Shown piece by piece: positions 1 through 7,844 of a DNA stretch of 10,654 bases. Within the stretch, counting starts at the first letter, position 1. The number at the start of each line of letters is the position of its first letter. The DNA is from Thermofilum sp. (GTDB taxonomy: Archaea; Thermoproteota; Thermoprotei; Thermofilales; Thermofilaceae). A program made the translations under genes and the position numbers. The notes under the pieces were generated by a model, which saw only the letters and a program-made list of their open reading frames with translations, did not search any database and was not told where the DNA came from. The DNA lies in NCBI GenBank assembly GCA_020832965.1, contig JAJHRM010000074.1, positions 1-10,654 of the forward strand. Reading direction: 5' to 3'.

Positions 1-280
1 CGAGCATGGAACATTCATATTTACTTACGGATTTTTAAGTAGGGACTGGAGTAAAGACTATAGGGTACCGGAAATTTACCACGTTTCACGCAGAAAGCGT
101 GGTTCGCGTGGGAAGCCTGCTATCGTTTCAAACATGAGTGTAATGCGTCCAAGCGGCCGACCTTATTCTTCGAGTGATACGAACTTTCTGGTTAATGTTT
201 TTGACTCGGCGTTCGGCTTTATCTCCAAAATAGTAAAGAAGTGCTGCGGGGCGGATGCACATGCCGGAAAATCTTCTTAG
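1..280 (+). CDS. C-terminal part of an unidentified upstream gene, probably a Cmr-operon member (5' end off window)
   Basis: A frame starting at base 2 stays open for 92 codons and stops with TAG at 278-280. It runs 26 bases into cmr6, the same kind of overlap as between the next genes, which is the main reason to think it real. The protein tail is basic and mixed (for example YRVPEIYHVSRRKRG), followed by a segment containing PAIVSNMSVMRPSGRPYS and an amphipathic stretch NFLVNVFDSAFGFISKIVKK near the end. I do not recognise the family. By context it could be one of the III-B subunits missing from the window (Cmr1, Cmr4 or Cmr5). It does not look like the helical Cmr5 and lacks an obvious C-terminal RAMP glycine loop, so the assignment is left open. 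Confidence 0.55.
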   Translation, partial: EHGTFIFTYGFLSRDWSKDYRVPEIYHVSRRKRGSRGKPAIVSNMSVMRPSGRPYSSSDTNFLVNVFDSAFGFISKIVKKCCGADAHAGKSS

Positions 281-1217
281 GAAGTTAGGCAGGGCTGTTG
301 AGGGGTTGCTTTCTAAGCCCGCAGATGCGAACCTGTTGTCTTTGACAGCACTCTCCTCTCTGCACTTGCCGTATGGCGACCCTGATAGCATGGGGGAAGT
401 GAAAAGGAATGTAGCCGCAAGCCTGGCTAAATTTAAGCCTGACTTAACACCCATTGAGAATCTTCTCAAGGAGGTTGCAGCCGCTTTGAAGAGCAATGGT
501 TACCGGGTAAAGGTTTGTGAGGTTACAACTGAGTGGAGGAGCATTGCCGGCACGAGCGAGTCAGGGTTCCATATCCCGTTTGAGGTTGGGCTGTTCTGGG
601 ATCCCGTTTATAACGTCCCGTACATTCCGGGAACTAGCATCAAGGGTGCCATTAGGTGGGCGTTTAAAGAACTGCTTGCCAGAAGATTGCAGGCTAGCCA
701 ATCGGCAGAGGAGGAAGCCAGGGAAAAGGTAGAGGCAGAGTCTGAAAGGATTTTTGGTTCAGGCGGCGAGGAGGGGCACGCTGGTCTAGTGGGGTTCACT
801 GATGCCTTTCCAATAAAAACCTCGGAAAACCTGCTTGAGCCTGACGTCGTCACGCCTCATTACCAGGGTAAGCCGAATGAGTGGGAGATCCAGCCTGTGC
901 CAAATGTCTTCGTGACCGTGGCTAAGGGGGTTACCTTTAGGTTCTACATCTTCTATGTCCCGCCCCAGGGCATCCCCGGCAGACGCAAGGTGAGGGGAAA
1001 GAGTTTGAGGGTCATTAATAAGCTCAACAACAAAAGCGGGGATGCCGACATCTTTTCTGGAAACCTTGCCGAGCAGCCTGAGAGCCTCCTGGATCCAGGA
1101 CTCGTACCGCTTGTGGACTTAGCAGTGCTTTATGCTTTTGGTATGGGAGTTGGTGCAAAGACATCGGCAGGATACTCTCGCTTTGCGGTGGCGAGGTATG
1201 AGGAGTGGAGCGGGTGA
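255..1217 (+). CDS. cmr6: Type III-B CRISPR RAMP protein Cmr6
   Basis: Cmr6 is a RAMP-fold subunit of the cytoplasmic Cmr complex. It sits at the head end of the backbone, next to Cmr1, and contacts the 3' part of the crRNA. The 320-residue protein has the family hallmarks in order: IPGTSIKGAIRW at 124-135 (the RAMP loop binding RNA), FTDAFP at 181-186, DVVTPHY at 197-203, and a C-terminal glycine-rich GVGAKTSAGYSRF at 298-310. Length is normal for Cmr6. ATG 255 is the first start after an in-frame TAA at 234-236; ATG 261 is a possible alternative. The gene overlaps the upstream frame by 26 bases and cmr2 by 20, so it is probably translated by coupling within one operon. No promoter is seen in front of it. 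Assignment is by motif and order; Cmr4 and Cmr1 are less likely given the DVVTPHY block. Confidence 0.93.
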   Translation: MHMPENLLRKLGRAVEGLLSKPADANLLSLTALSSLHLPYGDPDSMGEVKRNVAASLAKFKPDLTPIENLLKEVAAALKSNGYRVKVCEVTTEWRSIAGTSESGFHIPFEVGLFWDPVYNVPYIPGTSIKGAIRWAFKELLARRLQASQSAEEEAREKVEAESERIFGSGGEEGHAGLVGFTDAFPIKTSENLLEPDVVTPHYQGKPNEWEIQPVPNVFVTVAKGVTFRFYIFYVPPQGIPGRRKVRGKSLRVINKLNNKSGDADIFSGNLAEQPESLLDPGLVPLVDLAVLYAFGMGVGAKTSAGYSRFAVARYEEWSG

Positions 1218-4200
1218 GCAGCTGTACAAGCTTAAAATAGCAGCCCTTTTGCATGATCCTCCACACAAGCCGTGGCTCGAAAACCACGAGGAGGTAGCAG
1301 AAAAATGGATCACGCAGTTGACTGGGAGCAGCATCCCAAAGGAGGTTAGAGAGGCTGACAAGTTAGCGTCAAGCATAGACAGGTACCTGCTATCCCTCGT
1401 TATTGGTGAGAAGTATATACCCGGCTTCCTACCTTGCAAAGAAGTGAAGCTTAAGAATACTGTGAACCCCCAGTTTGTGCAAAGCATTGAACCTTGTGAT
1501 GCAAAAGTTGCGGAGGATTACTTTGGAGAGCTGAGCAAAATCCTTAAAGGGCTTGACTATAAGCGGATGTACTTCGCACTCTACCCCTTATACGAGTTGT
1601 TGTGGATCGACAAGGGTCTTCCGGTGGGTCCAGCGGACACGAGAGTCCCTACGCATACGGTTTTTGACCATGATTACGCTACCGCTACAGCCCTCAACTG
1701 GGTCTCAGATGAAGGATTCGATGGCTATATTCTTGGCATCGATGTTGCTGGGGTCCAGGATTTTGTCGCCTCAAGCAGGAAGCTCCGAGACACGTGGATG
1801 TCCAGCTACCTCGTCTCGCTCTTCGCTTGGTATGCTCTGCTGCACTTCATCAAGGAGTGGGGGCCGGACGTTGTCGTAATTCCATCGCTAAGAGGTAATC
1901 CTTTCTTCCTGCACTGGGCAGCTAAAAAGCTTGCTGGAGGTGCCGGAGAGAGGCTCATGGGGCTCGCAAAGAGGTATGTTTACCTGAGCAAAGAACTTCA
2001 GCATCAGTACGAAGCACTCGGGATGCCACCTTTCGCTGCATTCCCGGAAAAGGCGGTGTTAGCCCTACCTCCTCAAGCAGCTAAGAACGGGGATGAGTGC
2101 GAGAAGCTCTTGCAGGAAAGACTAAATAGCGGCTGGAGGAAGCTGTGGGTAGCCGCTCGTGAATTGGCTAGGGTGTGTGCTGACGGCGATAAGCGTAAGC
2201 TTACCTGGAGACTCATCCATAGGGTCTTTGAGTACTACGAGAGGGAATTCAAGGATGCGGGTTTCGATGCTCAAGCCCCTCTCCTGCTACGTGTGCACTT
2301 GCAGAGAATCGATGGCAGCAAGGATACCTGGCGTATCTACGATGATGCTTACAGTCGCTTAGCAGGGGCCTTTCAGGGTATGAAAAGAGTCAGGGTAGAC
2401 GCGCGGGCTAAGCTGAAACTCCACGAGCTAACCCGGAAAGCGTTTGGAGGCGGGCTTGGGTATCCTAAGATATCTAGCAGAGGCTACGACTACTGCACTA
2501 TGTGTGGAACCTTGCCGGCGCTTGTCATCCTGCCCCCCGATGAAAGTAGCGGCTACAGCGAGTTTGCCTTTTATATATATAAGACCGTAGAGGAGGGGGT
2601 CAGCCCTGAAGGTGCTAGTGTTGCCTGGAGAGAGAGGAGGCCCAGCGAAATGCAGAAGTTCGAGGAATGGTTAAAGAGAAACGCACGGGAGATTGAGGAT
2701 TTGAAAGTAGCTTTTACACCAGGCGAGAGGCTCTGCCCGTGGTGCTTTCTTAGACGCGTACTAAGCCTGGAGCCCAGGTTGCTGCGAGTGCTACTAGAAG
2801 ATGCTGATGTCAAAGGCGTAGTTAGCGAGCTAAAGGATTCCTCTACCAGCTTTAGTTTTCCGTCAGTATCTGACGTAGCTGCCTATAGGTTGAAGGAAGA
2901 GCTCGTGAGTGCTGTCAGGAGGGTGGAAGATAAGGAGAAGATCCTCGAACTCCTTAACACGGCTTTAGAAAAATCAGTGGGCAAGGGCTGGGAGCAGATG
3001 CGCATCCAAGCCTTATCGCCACTTTGGCCCGCCCAGAAGAGGTTAGACAAAGAAGCAGAGAGCATTGAAGAGCATTTAGAAGCATCGCCATTACTCAGAC
3101 TTATAGTCAGGCTGGACCCCGAATCGCTATGGTTTAAGACAGACCCTAGCACGCGTACCCTCTGGCGAAAGACGTTCAGGGAAATGGGAGTGGAAAAATG
3201 GTCCTGGACTTACTATGCTCTTATCCTAGCAGACGGCGACAGCATCGGCGATCTGCTTGACGGAAAAGTCTCAGCTTTCTTCGGTGCAGCCTGGGACGAC
3301 ATTCGCCAAGCTAAGGTTTCTGGCGTCAAAAAAGAAGATGTGGTGAGTCTAAAAAAGAGGCTGATTGAGAACTCTGCTGAAGGTGAGTTCGGCGAGTTGT
3401 TAAGGGGGGCCTTAGGCGCACTGGAGTCCAGCATGAAGGATAAATGGATTGAGGAGTGGGCTAAGCATTTGACGAGCAGATATGGGAAAGGAGAGATCAG
3501 CGAGGAGGACATGAGGCAACGGCTTAACAAGCTTTTGGAGAGGCTTGGCGAAATAATTGACGAGGAAGATAAGTTGCCCCTCTCATTCACGTACCACTCC
3601 GCTCTTAGTGCTGCTCTCGTAAGAGCGGCTCTCCTCGATGCCGCAGCAATCACCGAGCTTGGAGGCTGCGTTGTGTATGCCGGGGGCGATGACCTGCTTG
3701 CCTTCGCCCCGGTTCATCAGGCAATGAGGATCGCTACTTGCACGAGAGCTCATTTTGCCGGCACATGCAGGGACAAGCACTCTTTCGATAATGTGAAAAT
3801 TCGGGGAGGATTTGTGACGATCAACCAGGCCTCCATGCCTGCGCTACCAGGTGTGGGCCGCAGCTATGCCATTAATATAGCTCACTACCTCTACCCGCTT
3901 CAACTCGTGCTCGGCGATGCAAGGAGAGCGATAGGCCAAGCCAAAGCTGGAGCCTGCGCGTGTTATTGGGACCCTATAGTTAAACGACTCCTTTATGTCT
4001 ACAAGGATTTAGTAGCCGTAATATTTAGCCCGCGAGGTGGGGGCTATAGTACGCTGATCCCATGCACGTTGGCTAGAGCGGTATACGTGGAGCCTGCACG
4101 CTACCTGGAGCTCGTGGCTGAGCCCCTCGAATCCGTTAATAAAATACTTGAGCATCTGGAGCCACTCAGTGCCCACCCATCAGTATTCTCAACGAGCCTG

Positions 4201-4497
4201 CTGTACGATGTCGAAGGGTATGCAGAACTCCTGGCTGGCATCGCCACCAAAGCGAGCTTAGAAAATCAGCTCTCTATTAAGCTAATTGAGAGAATTATAG
4301 AGAGAAATATAAACGTAAAGGACCTCCGCCTAAAGGTGCAACAGATTCTTCACGACGTACTTGGAAAGCTCGCTGATCTCCTGAGCGCCTCGATTGTTTG
4401 CGAGCCAGACCCCATTGATGGAAAAGATAAAAAAACACACCTATTCGTATCGATCGTCAGGGGTGCTAGGCTCATAAGAGGAGGGATGAGAGCATGA
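1198..4497 (+). CDS. cmr2: Cas10/Cmr2: large subunit of the type III-B complex with HD and GGDD cyclase motifs
   Basis: Cas10/Cmr2 is the signalling subunit of the Cmr complex: when target RNA is bound, its Palm domain converts ATP to cyclic oligoadenylates. The 1099-residue protein starts at ATG 1198, chosen because a GAGG Shine-Dalgarno lies just before it and because it puts the HD motif HDPPHK at residues 19-24; ATG 1132 would add 22 residues read from cmr6 in another frame. Further motifs are PADTRVPTHTVFDHDYATA, then GIDVAGVQDFVASSRKLRD, Cys pairs C433/C436 and C513/C516 (likely zinc), ADGDS at 678-682 in the first Palm-like domain, and YAGGDD with G829-G830-D831-D832, the intact cyclase motif. 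The stop overlaps the cmr3 start as ATGA. The protein is somewhat longer than many Cmr2 proteins. Both HD and GGDD being intact suggests DNase and cyclase activity, but activity is inferred. Confidence 0.96.
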   Translation: MRSGAGEQLYKLKIAALLHDPPHKPWLENHEEVAEKWITQLTGSSIPKEVREADKLASSIDRYLLSLVIGEKYIPGFLPCKEVKLKNTVNPQFVQSIEPCDAKVAEDYFGELSKILKGLDYKRMYFALYPLYELLWIDKGLPVGPADTRVPTHTVFDHDYATATALNWVSDEGFDGYILGIDVAGVQDFVASSRKLRDTWMSSYLVSLFAWYALLHFIKEWGPDVVVIPSLRGNPFFLHWAAKKLAGGAGERLMGLAKRYVYLSKELQHQYEALGMPPFAAFPEKAVLALPPQAAKNGDECEKLLQERLNSGWRKLWVAARELARVCADGDKRKLTWRLIHRVFEYYEREFKDAGFDAQAPLLLRVHLQRIDGSKDTWRIYDDAYSRLAGAFQGMKRVRVDARAKLKLHELTRKAFGGGLGYPKISSRGYDYCTMCGTLPALVILPPDESSGYSEFAFYIYKTVEEGVSPEGASVAWRERRPSEMQKFEEWLKRNAREIEDLKVAFTPGERLCPWCFLRRVLSLEPRLLRVLLEDADVKGVVSELKDSSTSFSFPSVSDVAAYRLKEELVSAVRRVEDKEKILELLNTALEKSVGKGWEQMRIQALSPLWPAQKRLDKEAESIEEHLEASPLLRLIVRLDPESLWFKTDPSTRTLWRKTFREMGVEKWSWTYYALILADGDSIGDLLDGKVSAFFGAAWDDIRQAKVSGVKKEDVVSLKKRLIENSAEGEFGELLRGALGALESSMKDKWIEEWAKHLTSRYGKGEISEEDMRQRLNKLLERLGEIIDEEDKLPLSFTYHSALSAALVRAALLDAAAITELGGCVVYAGGDDLLAFAPVHQAMRIATCTRAHFAGTCRDKHSFDNVKIRGGFVTINQASMPALPGVGRSYAINIAHYLYPLQLVLGDARRAIGQAKAGACACYWDPIVKRLLYVYKDLVAVIFSPRGGGYSTLIPCTLARAVYVEPARYLELVAEPLESVNKILEHLEPLSAHPSVFSTSLLYDVEGYAELLAGIATKASLENQLSIKLIERIIERNINVKDLRLKVQQILHDVLGKLADLLSASIVCEPDPIDGKDKKTHLFVSIVRGARLIRGGMRA

Positions 4498-5519
4498 TTG
4501 CCAGGATAATTATTGAGCCGCTCGAGCCCCTAATGTTTAGGGGTCCTGGCGAGTTTGATCCATCCGCTAGGGGGATAGCCACATCTGCGCAATCTACTGG
4601 CTGGCCGTCACCAAGTACATTGACGGGCGCTCTTATCTCTGAGCTCATTTCAATGAGCACCAGCTTTCAACAATCTCAGGCGCAAAGCTGGGATGATACT
4701 ATCGAGAGAGGTCTTGCTTTGTTAGGAAAGGTAGGGATCGAGTGGATACGCGGCCCCTACATCTCCTCCTCACACCCGGGCTTGGTTTATGTACCACTTA
4801 TCCTAGAGGGTAGGAGGATTTGCCTGGTCGACCTGAATCCTCTTATCGACGCATTCTCGAGGTTTTTAAAGAGAGAAGTCTCCTATGATACTTTTATAAG
4901 AATGATCGAGGCCTCCGCTCGAAGGGAACCCATTCTTGTTTATTCTCAGAGGACTGGAACGGCTTTGAGAACGAGGGACGAGGGGGTTAAGGGGGTTCGG
5001 GAAGGTTTCCTCTATACGGAGTCGCTGGTTGCTGTACGCAGAGGATTCTTTGCGGTGGAAGCGCAGGCTTCTCCAAGCATCCAAAATCTAAGAGACAGAG
5101 CACTGAAACTCGGTGGTGAGGGTAGGATCGCCCGGGTTAAAATCGATGAGGATATGCAACTTGTTAATGGGCTAAAGGCGTTCAAGGAGGGTTACGCTGT
5201 CCTTCTTTCGCCGTTCCTAATGCTAGAGACCCCCGATATAGAAGTAAGTGAGGAAAGAGGCATGGTGGTCACATACAAAGGAATGGATATAGAGGTTCCA
5301 ATGGGGCGAGTAGATGTTAAAGGTCTTGGCTTCTCAGTAAATGAGAGAAGGAGAAAGCCTATGCTTCCGGCAATCTTTGAGGGATCTATTGTGAGGGTAA
5401 AGAGCTGCCAGAATGTGCTCCAACTCGGTCTCTATGGGTGTCTCAAGAATCCGAGCAACGAGGAGAGTCTTTTAGCGAAGATAGGATTCGGCAGCTTCTA
5501 CCCGTTGCCAGGCGGTTAA
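4494..5519 (+). CDS. cmr3: Type III-B CRISPR RAMP protein Cmr3
   Basis: Cmr3 is the RAMP subunit that pairs with Cas10 at the foot of the Cmr complex and holds the 5' repeat-derived tag of the crRNA. The 341-residue protein shows the typical N-terminus, IEPLEPLMFRGPGEF at residues 7-21, then the conserved WPSPSTLTGAL at 37-47. In the middle comes RTGTALRTRDEGVKGVREGF leading into LYTESLV, the usual Cmr3 segment, and it ends with GFGSFYPL. Length fits the family. The start ATG shares four bases (ATGA) with the cmr2 stop and is preceded by a strong AGGAGGG ribosome binding site at about 4479-4485. This conserved cmr2-cmr3 junction suits two proteins that form a tight dimer. The csx1 gene starts one base after its stop. 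Confidence 0.93.
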   Translation: MIARIIIEPLEPLMFRGPGEFDPSARGIATSAQSTGWPSPSTLTGALISELISMSTSFQQSQAQSWDDTIERGLALLGKVGIEWIRGPYISSSHPGLVYVPLILEGRRICLVDLNPLIDAFSRFLKREVSYDTFIRMIEASARREPILVYSQRTGTALRTRDEGVKGVREGFLYTESLVAVRRGFFAVEAQASPSIQNLRDRALKLGGEGRIARVKIDEDMQLVNGLKAFKEGYAVLLSPFLMLETPDIEVSEERGMVVTYKGMDIEVPMGRVDVKGLGFSVNERRRKPMLPAIFEGSIVRVKSCQNVLQLGLYGCLKNPSNEESLLAKIGFGSFYPLPGG

Positions 5520-5520
5520 G

Positions 5521-7164
5521 ATGAGCATGCAGGAGTGTTACCCCAGCTATCGCGAGGTCTTTTTGTTTTCAACGTGGGGCGACCCATCAAGATGGGAAAA
5601 GAGGGAGTACTTCATTGCCTGTTTGAGTGGCGATGAGAAACGAAAGCTATCCGCGGGAGAATTCTTTTCAGCAACAGGAGCTCTCAAAAATATGCTCAAG
5701 TCAAAGAAAACTGAAATCATTGTTTTTGTCCAAGATACTCTTCTGCTTAATGCCGTTAAGGAGCGCTCCCTGAGCCAAGAGAGAATCTGGTCGAGCTCTC
5801 AGGGCACTAAAAAGCGTCGGGAGTTATTCGCCTTAATCATGAGATACCTGAGGGGGGTAGAAGCCTATAAGGAGTTGGTGGGAGAAGGCCGGAAGGAAGA
5901 CTATTTCGTGATACTGCCGGGAATGGCATCTTACAGTGAACTTGGTTACCTCTTTAACTGGCGTGGCAATGATTGCTACGATTTCATAGTAGGAGGCATG
6001 CTGGCTCATGCCCTTAAGAGATTGAGGCAGGCTCAGGAAAACAGAGTCGCTGTTTTCTTCGACACCTCTCACGGCGTAAACTACTTCGCTTTAGCACTCA
6101 AAGAAGCCATTCCCCTTGCGTGTTCACTACATACTATTGGCAAGGCTCTCTCAGAATACAGCGACTACAATCTTCACTTATACCACTACAATTCACAACC
6201 CCTCATCGAGGAGCCTTCTGGCAAACCTTCAATAGCACTTGAGCTAGTTTCCTCAATCGAGATGAAGTTCCAGAGGAGGGAGGGATCCTACAGAAACAAT
6301 GGAGTCTTCTTTGACATCCTTAGGATGAAGGTTGAAAACACGGTCTCTGCTCGCGGTTTCGAAAACACCTGCAAGTCGCTTATGAAACGAGTGCAGTGGA
6401 TAAGTTCCTGGGACAAAATTCTGGCGTCAGGGCTGCTATTCATGAGAGGCATTCTACCCTGGGCCTTGCGCATAGCAAAGGACCTGGAGTTGAGTCTCGA
6501 CAAGATCCTTGACGAGATCTCCACAAGGCTGGAGGATGTCAGCGTGTTACTAGAGAGAAAGGCTAAAAATCCAGTAGAAAACACTGCCACCTATCGCTGG
6601 AAAAGCGCAGAGGCTCTCGAAGTAGATGCCGCATTGCTAGCCCTCTTAGCCGCCACGCTAAGAGAGGCGGCAGACAACCTCCTCTCGCCGTGCAGCACTC
6701 GGCACATAGATGATGCAAGGAGGGTGCTAGAGGAGTATGCGGCGAAACCCGGGGATCAGGAAAACTTAAGCGATACATTAAGCCTTTTAAACGAGCTCAA
6801 AGAGAGCTGCCTCCTCATGTCGCTAGCTAAAATCACAGGTTTAGCTGAGAAAGTCTACTCGAAGCCTTTCAGCGTAATTGCTCAAACTGAGACCGAGCGA
6901 GTCAGGGAATCCTTCGAATTAAAACCTGAAAAAGCCTTCGGTCAGGTAGAGAAGTTACCCCAAGGCGACCTACGAGTTAAATGCGAGAATTTCCAAGTAC
7001 TTATCCCCGCCAAGAAGAAGAGCCTCGATGAAAGAGACTTTTACGCGCACCTAGGTCTCGTAAGAGGAACAGCGTACTCGGCCATACGTACTGAGGACGA
7101 CTACGCCTTACTACTCGGTCCTTACTCAACCATTCTAGACGCACTAAAGCAATGGCACGTTTAG
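5521..7164 (+). CDS. csx1: Csx1-family CARF-HEPN ribonuclease, cyclic-oligoadenylate effector
   Basis: This 547-residue protein is a Csx1/MJ1666-type ancillary nuclease. In this family an N-terminal CARF domain binds cyclic oligoadenylate made by Cas10 (usually cA4), and a C-terminal HEPN domain then cuts single-stranded RNA without sequence targeting. Seen here: the N-terminal strand VFLFSTWGDPSRW (about 13-25), the DTL motif after IIVFVQ (about 72-74), and DTSHGVNYF at 181-189, a conserved CARF block. Helical segments fill about 260-480. The HEPN active site is RDFYAHLGL with R505 and H510 (R-x4-H). The start ATG 5521 lies one base after cmr3; ATG 5527 is an alternative. Position as last gene of the operon couples its dose to Cas10. 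It is longer than compact Csx1 proteins of about 450 residues, mostly in the helical part. Ring nuclease partners are not seen nearby. Confidence 0.93.
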   Translation: MSMQECYPSYREVFLFSTWGDPSRWEKREYFIACLSGDEKRKLSAGEFFSATGALKNMLKSKKTEIIVFVQDTLLLNAVKERSLSQERIWSSSQGTKKRRELFALIMRYLRGVEAYKELVGEGRKEDYFVILPGMASYSELGYLFNWRGNDCYDFIVGGMLAHALKRLRQAQENRVAVFFDTSHGVNYFALALKEAIPLACSLHTIGKALSEYSDYNLHLYHYNSQPLIEEPSGKPSIALELVSSIEMKFQRREGSYRNNGVFFDILRMKVENTVSARGFENTCKSLMKRVQWISSWDKILASGLLFMRGILPWALRIAKDLELSLDKILDEISTRLEDVSVLLERKAKNPVENTATYRWKSAEALEVDAALLALLAATLREAADNLLSPCSTRHIDDARRVLEEYAAKPGDQENLSDTLSLLNELKESCLLMSLAKITGLAEKVYSKPFSVIAQTETERVRESFELKPEKAFGQVEKLPQGDLRVKCENFQVLIPAKKKSLDERDFYAHLGLVRGTAYSAIRTEDDYALLLGPYSTILDALKQWHV

Positions 7165-7438
7165 TGCGCGCGCTGCCGAAAAATAAGAAAGCTTTGTTAG
7201 GAGTGAGTGCTGTGAACGGGAAAACTTCGTTGAAATGGATTGTGCTGCAGCCATTATGGCATTAGATACCTTTATGGTTACTTTCGCGTATGCTGATTCT
7301 CTCCTCGCATCGCACCTTGTGTACTCGCTACAAAGAGGGATAACCCCGTGGTACTACCAGAACAGGTAACACCTGAGCGCGCGATCTGGCCGTACTGTCT
7401 TAAAATCAAAGCGCGCGGAGGGATGCCTGTGGCTGAGC
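7165..7438. other. Intergenic region after the cas operon, no convincing gene
   Basis: No credible gene is seen. A 44-codon frame (ATG 7235 to TAA 7367-7369) has a plausible mix of residues but no family resemblance, no clear ribosome site and no distinct codon bias, so it is not called. Four GCGCGC-containing words occur at about 7167, 7376, 7411 and 7443. No U-rich terminator is obvious directly after csx1. Confidence 0.6.
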
Positions 7439-7690
7439 TTAGCGCGCGATGATGATTTTTGGAACGTAAGGGCTGCTCAACCTCCTGAGCAGTTCCTCTG
7501 CCCTCGGAACATCGCTCGCGAGCACGATGAGAAAGCCTAGCCCCTGCGAGAAGGTCTCTCGCAACCTCCTCCTGAGCAGCCAGCTCGTTTCGTCCAGGCA
7601 CTTTTCGCCAAGGACTACGACCTTCCCCGAGAAGCTGCCGTAAAGCCCGAGCCAGAGCGCGCGCGCTCCAGCTCTCGTGAGCAATCGCAC
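7439..7690 (-). CDS. Small unknown alpha/beta protein, minus strand, probably leaderless
   Basis: I do not recognise this protein. From GTG at 7690-7688 to TAA at 7441-7439 it encodes 83 residues. The pattern alternates strands and helices: GKVVVLG, then the helix-forming LLRRRLRETF, then GFLIVLASD, the helix RAEELLRRL, and a final strand VPKIIIAR. Third codon positions are mostly G or C, like the genes further right and unlike the cas genes. A TATA-like element (read on the minus strand as TAATAAAT, at 7708-7715) lies about 22 bases before the GTG, fitting a leaderless archaeal transcript. A longer start near 7759 would run across that element and looks unlike the rest. YGSF near residue 17 resembles an MNT motif start, but no DxD follows, so it is not a nucleotidyltransferase. 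It could be an intact small gene or the C-terminal remnant of a larger one. Confidence 0.42.
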   Translation of the reverse strand: MRLLTRAGARALWLGLYGSFSGKVVVLGEKCLDETSWLLRRRLRETFSQGLGFLIVLASDVPRAEELLRRLSSPYVPKIIIAR

Positions 7691-7707
7691 CCACGCATTG
7701 CTTTGCC

Positions 7708-7715
7708 ATTTATTA
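7708..7715 (-). promoter_or_regulatory. Putative TATA box for the small minus-strand gene
   Basis: Minus-strand TAATAAAT centred about 22 bases upstream of the GTG at 7690, the usual archaeal spacing for a leaderless start. Called by eye only. Confidence 0.35.
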
Positions 7716-7810
7716 CCAGTGCATTGCTGCTTTTTGCTACGGCCTGGATGGTTTCGCATTCAGAGGGGTCGCTGCGTGGGCTGGGCGCGTCTGAGGTTAG
7801 GTGCAAATGG

Positions 7811-7817
7811 TTTTTAA
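7811..7817 (+). promoter_or_regulatory. Putative TATA box of the PIN toxin-antitoxin operon
   Basis: TTTTTAA after the purine-rich GCAAATGG lies about 28-34 bases before the ATG at 7845. This predicts a very short or absent leader for the first antitoxin gene, and is the only promoter-like sequence in front of the three-gene operon. Confidence 0.5.
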
Positions 7818-7844
7818 GGGGGCTGGGGAGTATGAGTCATCGGG

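Noticed and set aside
1132..1197. Longer Cas10 start at ATG 1132
   Set aside because: It would add 22 residues entirely inside cmr6 without a ribosome site; ATG 1198 has GAGG just before it and gives the normal short distance to the HD motif.
3213..3653. 146-codon open frame on the minus strand inside cmr2
   Set aside because: Ser/Leu-rich antisense shadow of a strongly conserved coding region, no family motif.
7235..7369. 44-codon + strand frame after csx1
   Set aside because: No family resemblance, no clear ribosome site and no distinctive codon bias; may be chance.
7278..7709. 143-codon minus-strand frame
   Set aside because: Overlaps the better-supported 83-residue frame, is Arg/Ala-rich in the manner of shifted GC-rich DNA, and its start falls inside the TATA-like element.
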